Part shown: positions 7,124 through 12,020 of the stretch, one piece after another
How the letters are laid out: each line of letters starts with the position of its first letter
Numbering within the stretch: position 1 is the stretch's first letter
NCBI GenBank assembly: GCA_017849335.1
Contig: JAFIHP010000023.1
Span: 1-12,020 of the forward strand
DNA from: Actinomycetales bacterium
GTDB lineage: Bacteria; Actinomycetota; Actinomycetes; S36-B12
Direction: 5' to 3'
Length of the DNA: 12,020 bases
The notes under the pieces: model-generated
Databases searched by the model: none
What the model was told of the DNA's origin: nothing
Seen by the model: only the letters and a program-made list of their open reading frames with translations
Program-made: the position numbers and the translations under genes

Positions 7124-7192
7124 CGTGGCCCGATTCTCGGACCACACTGGAAGGGCACCGGCCCACGAACCGAAGAGTCGATGCCACCGACA

Positions 7193-7210
7193 GCCCCGGG
7201 AGACCGGGGC
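7193..7210 (+). promoter_or_regulatory. Hairpin just upstream of the ribosome binding site
   Basis: GCCCCGG (7193-7199) and CCGGGGC (7204-7210) form a perfect 7-bp GC stem with a GAGA loop. It ends 7 nt before GAGGAG (7218-7223) and 19 nt before ATG 7230. It could protect the mRNA or modulate ribosome access. Confidence 0.5.
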
Positions 7211-7229
7211 CCAGGAAGAGGAGAACCGC

Positions 7230-7901
7230 ATGACGCGCACCGCTCGACGAATCGTCACCGCGACGGCGGCGATCGCCCTCGTGATCGCACCGGCAACCGG
7301 GATCGCCAGCGCCCACGACCGCGGCAACAACGGCCATGGCGGCGGAGCGGGCCTCGGCCGCTTGGACGACTCGCTGTCATCCAACACCGCACTGGTGTCC
7401 GCGATCCGCGCTGCGCGCGACGCCTACCGGGCCAGCGTCCAGAAGGCCGGCGCGGACCTGCGCACGACCCTCGGCCCCGTCCGCACGGCGATCGATGCCG
7501 CCACCGCCACCCAGCGCGCCGCGGTGAAGACCGCAGCGGACCAGCTGCGCGCGGCGAAGCAGGCCGGTACCGACACCACCTCCGCCAAGGCGGCCCTCGA
7601 CAGCGCATGGTCCGCTTACAAGGCTGCTCTCGCGTCCGCCAAGGCCGCACAGCAGAGCACCATCGACGCCGCGCTGGCCACGTACAAGAACGCCCTCGCC
7701 GCCGCCCGCACGACCTACCAGGCGGCGATCAACGCGGCCTTCGCCGCCAACGCCCCCGGCACCACCCCGCCGGCCTGGTTGCTCGAGCCCGCGCCCGGCA
7801 AGAAGGGCCACGGTATGGAGAACTGGGCGACGGGCGGGATGAACCGGCCGGACGACACGGGCATGCACGGCCGGCATCTGGGCATGCACGGTCACCGCTG
7901 A
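7230..7901 (+). CDS. Secreted alanine-rich helical protein with Met/His-rich tail
   Basis: 223 residues, start ATG 7230 set by GAGGAG 6 nt upstream. A classical Sec signal peptide (1-28: Arg-rich n-region, hydrophobic core, Ala-Ser-Ala at 26-28) should leave a mature protein beginning His-Asp. Residues 31-44 are Gly/Asn/His-rich. Residues ~45-174 are almost entirely helix-forming (Ala, Gln, Lys, Thr), consistent with an extended coiled coil or bundle. A 22-residue unit repeats at Tyr130 and Tyr152 (Y-K-x-A-L-A pattern), i.e. an 11-residue hendecad-type period. After a Pro linker (~176-190), the tail (191-223) carries four Met and five His (KKGHGMENW..., GMHGRHLGMHGHR), suggesting copper, nickel or zinc binding. 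No family recognised; metal binding is inference. Confidence 0.85.
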   Translation: MTRTARRIVTATAAIALVIAPATGIASAHDRGNNGHGGGAGLGRLDDSLSSNTALVSAIRAARDAYRASVQKAGADLRTTLGPVRTAIDAATATQRAAVKTAADQLRAAKQAGTDTTSAKAALDSAWSAYKAALASAKAAQQSTIDAALATYKNALAAARTTYQAAINAAFAANAPGTTPPAWLLEPAPGKKGHGMENWATGGMNRPDDTGMHGRHLGMHGHR

Positions 7902-7920
7902 GGCTCCATTCCGTCGCACC

Positions 7921-7954
7921 TCGTGGACGTCCCCCGAACGGGGGGCGCCCACGA
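7921..7954 (+). terminator. Strong hairpin terminator after the secreted-protein gene
   Basis: Bases 7921-7935 and 7940-7954 form a ~15-bp stem with one A/C mismatch and one G-U pair around a GAAC loop. It starts 19 bp after the stop. No U-run follows. Confidence 0.75.
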
Positions 7955-8012
7955 CGTGACAACGCGCACCGCGTCATGTTTGAGTCGGGCCCGACCTGGG
8001 GAGACTCACCGC

Positions 8013-8261
8013 GTGATCGACGATGTGCTGGCCGCGCTGCCCGCGGCGATGACGGCAATGGCCCGTTCGACCGGTCAATGGACCTGCCTCGGCGTCATCG
8101 ACCGGCGTGAGGACATCGAGTCGATCCGCGACGGCTTGGGCAGCGGATTCGAGCTGACGACCGAGCGGCTCGATGCGAACCTCAGCGCGGCAGGCTCCCA
8201 TCCGTGGGTCCGCTCACGCCCCACGTGGGAGGTCTGGGCCCGGGCGGTCGAGACCGCCTGA
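8013..8261 (+). CDS. Hypothetical protein, 82 residues
   Basis: Start is GTG 8013, chosen because GGGGAG (7998-8003) lies 9 nt upstream; in-frame GTG 8025 and ATG 8049 are alternatives. The product is soluble, mixed alpha/beta by composition, with one Cys, three Trp and a well-balanced charge pattern (VIDRREDIESIRDGLGSGFELTTERLDANL). The C-terminal half ends HPWVRSRPTWEVWARAVETA. No signal peptide, membrane span or family I recognise. It lies after a strong terminator and 72 bp before the cyclodehydratase-like gene, so it may have its own promoter. Balanced amino-acid use and a decent SD support a real gene; the opposite-strand frame here is Arg/Ser-rich and looks like a shadow. Confidence 0.65.
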   Translation: MIDDVLAALPAAMTAMARSTGQWTCLGVIDRREDIESIRDGLGSGFELTTERLDANLSAAGSHPWVRSRPTWEVWARAVETA

Positions 8262-8284
8262 CCTGCCCGATACCGCAGCACCCC

Positions 8285-8309
8285 TGTGGACGGCCAGTGG
8301 CGGTCCACA
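8285..8309. promoter_or_regulatory. Inverted repeat TGTGGAC-N11-GTCCACA upstream of the cyclodehydratase-like gene
   Basis: Perfect 7-bp arms at 8285-8291 and 8303-8309, about 25-50 bp before ATG 8334. Position and symmetry fit a dimeric regulator site, but no regulator is identified. Confidence 0.4.
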
Positions 8310-8333
8310 AGCCCCGGGGGCGAGCGTGCCCGG

Positions 8334-9320
8334 ATGGCCTCCTCGACCGACACCCGGACCTCCGACGTCGCGACCTCCGAGCAGACGCCACTGCTGCCTG
8401 AGCTCGCGACCCTGCGTCGACCGCGGTTGCGCGATACGGCGCCGGTCCTGTGGCGGGACGGCACCACCATCGCGATCGGCGAGCGCGCTCGCCTCGACCA
8501 CGTCAGCCGGGCAGAGGCGGCATGGCTGTCGTCCCTGGACGGCGGTCGCACGGCGGCCCAGATCGAGGCGGAGCTGACCATCGACGTCGGCCGGGCGCGC
8601 CGCCTGCTGCGTGCGGCGATCGCCGGCGCCGGCCTGGATGACGCGTCGTCACTTCCCGACCCGATCCGGTGGGCGCGCCCCGAGGACCGGCCGACGGTGT
8701 GGGGTCGCTTCGGAGCGGTGGTCGAGAGCACGGGCAGCATCGATGAGGCCGCCGTCACCCTCGCCGCCCGCGACCGGTCCCCCGTGCAGGTCGTCGGCGA
8801 CGGACTCCTCGCCGGCCAGGTGCGTGCCGCGCTCGGGTGGGCCGGCCTCCCGGCGGCGGACCCCGGTGGGCCCACGGCATCCCCCGCGACCTTCACGGTC
8901 GTCGCGGTCGAGCGGCCGGTCGACCTCGCCCCGGTCGACGAGGCTCCTCCCGCGGGGCCGCACGTACGCGTCGCGGTCTGGGGACGTCGGGCCTCCGTCG
9001 GTCCGGTCACGGGGCCCGGCCTGCTCGCCTGCACGCGCTGCCATCAGCTCCACCTGCGCGACAAGGACCCCGCGTGGCCGTTGCTGGCCGTGCAGTGGAT
9101 GCACGCGAGCCAGGCGGTCGCGTGGCCGCCGATCGACCCCCTCCTGAGCGGGCTGGCCGCGGTCGTGGCCGCACGGGTCGTGCGCGACTGGGTCGACGAC
9201 CCGCAGCCCGTACCCGAGCCGTGGGCCGTCGAGATCGACCTGCCGAGCCTCGAGCCCGCTCGTGTGCCACGACCGACGCATCCGTTGTGCGGCTGCCGAT
9301 GGACGCAGGATCGCCGTTAG
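8334..9320 (+). CDS. TOMM cyclodehydratase-like (E1/ThiF-type) protein, stand-alone
   Basis: 328 residues resembling the 'bacteriocin biosynthesis cyclodehydratase' / TOMM leader-binding family (TIGR03882 type), in which an E1-like partner presents a peptide to a YcaO enzyme. An N-terminal winged-helix-like region (~20-100) holds PRLRDTAPVLWRDG, where these proteins bind leader peptides. A degraded Rossmann-type segment is at 151-172 (VVGDGLLAGQV). The most diagnostic stretch is 233-254: CTRCHQLHLRDKDPAWPLLA, with Cys233/Cys236. Together with Cys319 and Cys321 near the C-terminus (LCGCRW), these form a plausible zinc tetracysteine site. ATG 8334 is used; GTG 8286 is an in-frame alternative, and the SD is weak for both. 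No YcaO, dehydrogenase or precursor gene is visible, so a RiPP role is not supported. The adjacent kinase gene suggests a conserved actinobacterial pair. Confidence 0.8.
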   Translation: MASSTDTRTSDVATSEQTPLLPELATLRRPRLRDTAPVLWRDGTTIAIGERARLDHVSRAEAAWLSSLDGGRTAAQIEAELTIDVGRARRLLRAAIAGAGLDDASSLPDPIRWARPEDRPTVWGRFGAVVESTGSIDEAAVTLAARDRSPVQVVGDGLLAGQVRAALGWAGLPAADPGGPTASPATFTVVAVERPVDLAPVDEAPPAGPHVRVAVWGRRASVGPVTGPGLLACTRCHQLHLRDKDPAWPLLAVQWMHASQAVAWPPIDPLLSGLAAVVAARVVRDWVDDPQPVPEPWAVEIDLPSLEPARVPRPTHPLCGCRWTQDRR

Positions 9321-9356
9321 CGACCCCGCGTGCATGCGCGGACGACCGCGGACAGC

Positions 9357-9362
9357 GACAAT
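9357..9362 (+). promoter_or_regulatory. Possible -10 for a leaderless kinase transcript
   Basis: GACAAT lies 6 nt before ATG 9369, with no SD in between. It is one base off TANNNT. Transcription from it would begin at or next to the start codon. No -35 recognised. Confidence 0.3.
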
Positions 9363-9368
9363 GGCCAG

Positions 9369-10682
9369 ATGGCGGAGATCCCGAAGAACGCGATCACCCG
9401 CAGCGTCAAGATCGCGGCGCTGCCCGCCGCCCATGCGGGGCGCACCGCGTGGGGCATCGGCAAGCGACTGGGCGGCAAGCCCGCGGAAGCCGTGACGGCC
9501 GAGCTCCAGGCCCGCACGGCCGAGCAGATGTTCCGGGTCCTGGGCGAGCTCAAGGGCGGCGCCATGAAGATGGGCCAGGCGATGAGCATCTTCGAGGCCG
9601 CGATGCCCGAGGACGTCGCCGGGCCGTACCGCGAGGCGCTGACCCGGCTGCAGGAGTCGGCTCCGCCCCTCGCAGCGGAGTCGATCCACGCGATCCTCGC
9701 CGACGAGCTCGGGCCGCAGTGGCGCGAGCGGTTCGCCGAGTTCGACGACACGCCCGCGGCGGCCGCGTCGATCGGGCAGGTGCACAAGGCGGCGTGGCAC
9801 GACGGTCGCGTCGTCGCGGTCAAGGTGCAGTACCCCGGGGCGGACAAGGCGTTCATCTCGGATCTGAACCAGCTCTCCCGGATGGGGCGGGTCTTCGCCT
9901 CCTGGATCCCCGGGCTGGACATCAAGCCGTTGCTCGCCGAGCTCAAGGAGCGGGCGATCGAGGAGCTCGACTACCTGCGGGAGTCGCGGTCGCAACGGGC
10001 GTTCGCCGCGGCGTTCGAGGACGACCCGGAGTTCGTCGTGCCGCACGTTCTCGCCGCCGCCCCGCACGTGCTGGTCTCGGAGTGGGTGGACGGCCGGCCG
10101 ATGTCCTCGATCATCGTCGACGGGACTCCGCAGGAACGCGACCACGTCGGCGAGCTGTACGAGCGGTTCCTCCTGTCGGGACCGGCCCGCGCGGGTCTGC
10201 TGCACTCCGACCCGCACCCGGGCAACTTCCGCGTGGTCGCGGATGGGCGGCTGGCCGTCCTGGACTTCGGTGCCGTCGCCGAGCTGCGTGACGGACTGCC
10301 GAGCGCGATGGGCCGGCTGCTGCGGATCGCGATGAGCGGCGACGCCGAGACCGTCGCCGACGGGCTGCGGGACGAGGGCTTCATCCGACCGAACGTGGAG
10401 ATCGAGCCTCAGGCCGTCCTGGACTACCTCGCGCCGTTCGTCGAGCCGGCACGCTGGGAGACGTTCCACTTCGACCGCGACTGGATGCGCGCCCAGTTCG
10501 GCCGGCTCAACGACGTCCGCCGACCCGACTTCACCATCGGCCTGAAACTGAACCTGCCGCCGAGCTACATGCTGATCCACCGCGTCTGGCTCGGATCGAT
10601 CGGCGTGCTGTGCCAGCTCGACGCCACGGTCCCGATGCGCGGCGAGCTGGAGCGCTGGGTCCCGGAGTTCGCCCAGGAGTGA
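9369..10682 (+). CDS. ABC1/AarF (UbiB-family) atypical kinase/ATPase
   Basis: 437 residues of the ABC1/ADCK/UbiB family, atypical protein-kinase-like proteins linked to isoprenoid-quinone lipid metabolism in other organisms. All signature elements are visible: KxGQ at 67-70 (KMGQ), the Ala-rich loop replacing the P-loop at ~130-138 (AAAASIGQVH), Lys152 (VAVKVQ), ExD at 199-201 (EELDY), catalytic Asp281/Asn286 (LHSDPHPGNF) and DFG at 299-301. No C-terminal membrane helices are evident, unlike E. coli UbiB. Actinobacteria use menaquinone, so a ubiquinone role is unlikely. ATG 9369 starts the family-like sequence; an upstream in-frame ATG 9330 adds 13 unconvincing residues. It lies 48 bp after the cyclodehydratase-like gene. 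Confidence 0.95.
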   Translation: MAEIPKNAITRSVKIAALPAAHAGRTAWGIGKRLGGKPAEAVTAELQARTAEQMFRVLGELKGGAMKMGQAMSIFEAAMPEDVAGPYREALTRLQESAPPLAAESIHAILADELGPQWRERFAEFDDTPAAAASIGQVHKAAWHDGRVVAVKVQYPGADKAFISDLNQLSRMGRVFASWIPGLDIKPLLAELKERAIEELDYLRESRSQRAFAAAFEDDPEFVVPHVLAAAPHVLVSEWVDGRPMSSIIVDGTPQERDHVGELYERFLLSGPARAGLLHSDPHPGNFRVVADGRLAVLDFGAVAELRDGLPSAMGRLLRIAMSGDAETVADGLRDEGFIRPNVEIEPQAVLDYLAPFVEPARWETFHFDRDWMRAQFGRLNDVRRPDFTIGLKLNLPPSYMLIHRVWLGSIGVLCQLDATVPMRGELERWVPEFAQE

Positions 10683-10691
10683 GGGCGGGCG

Positions 10692-12020
10692 CTACGACAG
10701 CTCGCGCTTGAGGATCTTGCCCGTGCTGGTCATCGGCATCGCCTCGACGAACTCGACGATCCGCGGGTACTTGTACGCCGCCATCGACTCCTTCGACCAG
10801 GCGATCAGGTCGACCTCGGTGAGCTGCGAGCCGGCCGTCCGCACGACGACGGCCTTGATCTCCTCGCCGGACTCGGCGTCGGGGACGCCGATGACGGCGA
10901 CGAGCGACACGTCCGGGTGCGAGATCAGGACCTCCTCGACCTCGCGCGGGTACACGTTGAGCCCGCCGCGGATGATCATGTCCTTGGCACGGTCGACGAT
11001 GTAGTAGAGGCCGTCCGCGTCTCGGGTGGCCAGGTCGCCCGTGCGGAACCAGCCGTCCCGCAGGACCTCGGCGGTCGCCTCGGGCTTGTTGAGGTACCCG
11101 ACCATGACGTTGTGCCCGCGCACCGCGATCTCGCCGACCGTGTCGTCCGCGTCGATCGTGTTCCACTCCGGGTCGATGAGTTTGACCTCGACGCCCCACA
11201 CCGGCTCGCCGATCGAGCCGGCCTTGTTCGGGCGGCCAGGCTGGTTGAAGGTCGCGACCGGGCTGGTCTCGGAGAGCCCGTAGCCCTCGAGGATGCCGAT
11301 CCCGAACCGGGTCTGGAAGTCCTGGAGGATCTGGACCGGCAGGGCCGAGCCGCCGGACACGGCCATGCGCAGGTTGCCGCGCAGGCGCTCGACGTCCACG
11401 GTCTCGTCGAGCGCGTTGAGCAGCGCCCAGTACATCGTCGGCACCCCGGCGAACACCGTCACCTCGTTCGCAAGCATCAGCTGCAGGGCGGCCTTCGGGT
11501 CGAAGCGCGGCATCAGGACGAGCGTCGACCCGGCAGCGAACCCGGCGTTCATCTGCACCGTGGATCCGAAGGAGTGGAACAGCGGCAGCGCCAGCAGGTG
11601 CGTGTCGTGGGTCGACGCCGTGACGTCGAGCAGACGCATGCTCGCGAGTGCGTTCATCAGCAGGTTCGAATGGGACAGCTGGGCGCCCTTCGGCTGCCCG
11701 GTCGTGCCGGACGTGTAGAGGATGACCGCGACGTCGGACTCGTCCGCCAGCGCACCCGGGTTCGCGGTCGACTGGTCGGCGACGTGCGTCGACAGCTGCT
11801 CGGCCGGGTCGGCGGGGTTCCCGACGACGAACAGCTCACGGCACCCGTCGACAGCGGCGAACGCCTGCCGGCCCTCGTCACCGCTGTGCAAGTCGGGCGT
11901 GCCGGCGAAGCAGAAGAACGCGACCGCCTCGGAGTCGCGGAGGTGGTACTCGAGCTCACGGGACTTCAGCAACGTGTTGACCGGGACGACCACCGCGCCG
12001 GCCTTGAGGATGCCGAAGTA
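10692..12020 (-). CDS. Long-chain fatty acid-CoA ligase / AMP-binding protein (5' end beyond window)
   Basis: 442 C-terminal residues are in view; roughly the first 80-100 lie off the right edge. It belongs to the ANL adenylating superfamily, which activates a carboxylate with ATP and then forms a CoA thioester. Core motifs in order: P-loop YTSGTTGQPKG, PLFHSFG, GYGLSETSPV, GWFRTGDLA, hinge DRAKDMIIRGGLNVYPREVEE, and the C-terminal catalytic lysine in PMTSTGKILKREL. GGLNVYPREVEE is typical of fatty-acyl or medium-chain acyl-CoA ligases (FadD class), but chain length cannot be read from sequence. It faces the kinase gene tail to tail, the stops 9 bp apart, so no functional link is implied. Confidence 0.96.
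   Translation of the reverse strand, partial: YFGILKAGAVVVPVNTLLKSRELEYHLRDSEAVAFFCFAGTPDLHSGDEGRQAFAAVDGCRELFVVGNPADPAEQLSTHVADQSTANPGALADESDVAVILYTSGTTGQPKGAQLSHSNLLMNALASMRLLDVTASTHDTHLLALPLFHSFGSTVQMNAGFAAGSTLVLMPRFDPKAALQLMLANEVTVFAGVPTMYWALLNALDETVDVERLRGNLRMAVSGGSALPVQILQDFQTRFGIGILEGYGLSETSPVATFNQPGRPNKAGSIGEPVWGVEVKLIDPEWNTIDADDTVGEIAVRGHNVMVGYLNKPEATAEVLRDGWFRTGDLATRDADGLYYIVDRAKDMIIRGGLNVYPREVEEVLISHPDVSLVAVIGVPDAESGEEIKAVVVRTAGSQLTEVDLIAWSKESMAAYKYPRIVEFVEAMPMTSTGKILKRELS

Noticed and set aside
8013..9320. A RiPP/thiazole-oxazole biosynthetic cluster
   Set aside because: Only one E1-like component is present; no YcaO, oxidase, transporter or Cys/Ser/Thr-rich precursor is seen, and the 82-residue protein has a single Cys.
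8649..10580. 643-residue open frame on the - strand
   Set aside because: It is antisense to the cyclodehydratase-like and ABC1 genes, whose family motifs are clear; the antisense product has no recognisable motif.

Overview
The window is very GC-rich DNA that looks like an ordinary chromosomal region of an actinobacterium (high-GC Gram-positive). Evidence: strong third-position GC bias, GTG starts, purine-rich ribosome binding sites (GAGGAG, AGGAGG), and actinobacterial families (UPF0182 membrane protein, PDZ/Lon-like secreted protease, TIGR03624/DUF2342 family, DUF5679). From memory, the gene set (UPF0182, PDZ protease, DUF2342 protein, cyclodehydratase-like protein, ABC1/AarF kinase) resembles the Mycobacterium tuberculosis Rv3193c-Rv3197 neighbourhood, here with extra genes inserted. 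The genus cannot be fixed from the sequence alone.

Layout. Bases 1-3824 hold a leftward operon: a 67-residue single-span membrane protein, a membrane-anchored PDZ/Lon-like Ser-Lys protease, and a large UPF0182 membrane protein that runs off the left edge. Bases 3825-4264 are about 440 bp without a convincing gene but with two long-spaced inverted repeats. Bases 4265-6195 hold a leftward, translationally coupled pair: the DUF2342 'zinc metalloprotease-like' protein, then a NUDIX hydrolase. Next is a small leftward DUF5679 zinc-ribbon gene (6332-6487) followed by a strong GC hairpin.

From 6699 to 10682 the genes read rightward: a VOC/glyoxalase-like protein, a secreted alanine-rich helical protein with a Met/His-rich tail, an 82-residue unknown protein, an E1/cyclodehydratase-like protein of the TOMM type but with no YcaO partner or precursor visible, and an ABC1/AarF (UbiB-like) atypical kinase. 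A leftward acyl-CoA synthetase enters from the right edge and ends 9 bp from the kinase stop.

How they fit together. The left operon looks like an envelope protein-processing or quality-control unit. The DUF2342-NUDIX pair is co-translated but has no obvious biochemical link. The cyclodehydratase-like protein and ABC1 kinase are adjacent and may share a conserved actinobacterial housekeeping role. I see no mobile element, CRISPR array, tRNA or rRNA. Nothing clearly qualifies as a new multi-gene system. The best leads are the lone cyclodehydratase-like protein, the secreted Met/His-rich hendecad-repeat protein, the DUF2342 protein lacking a canonical HEXXH, and the structured 440-bp gap.
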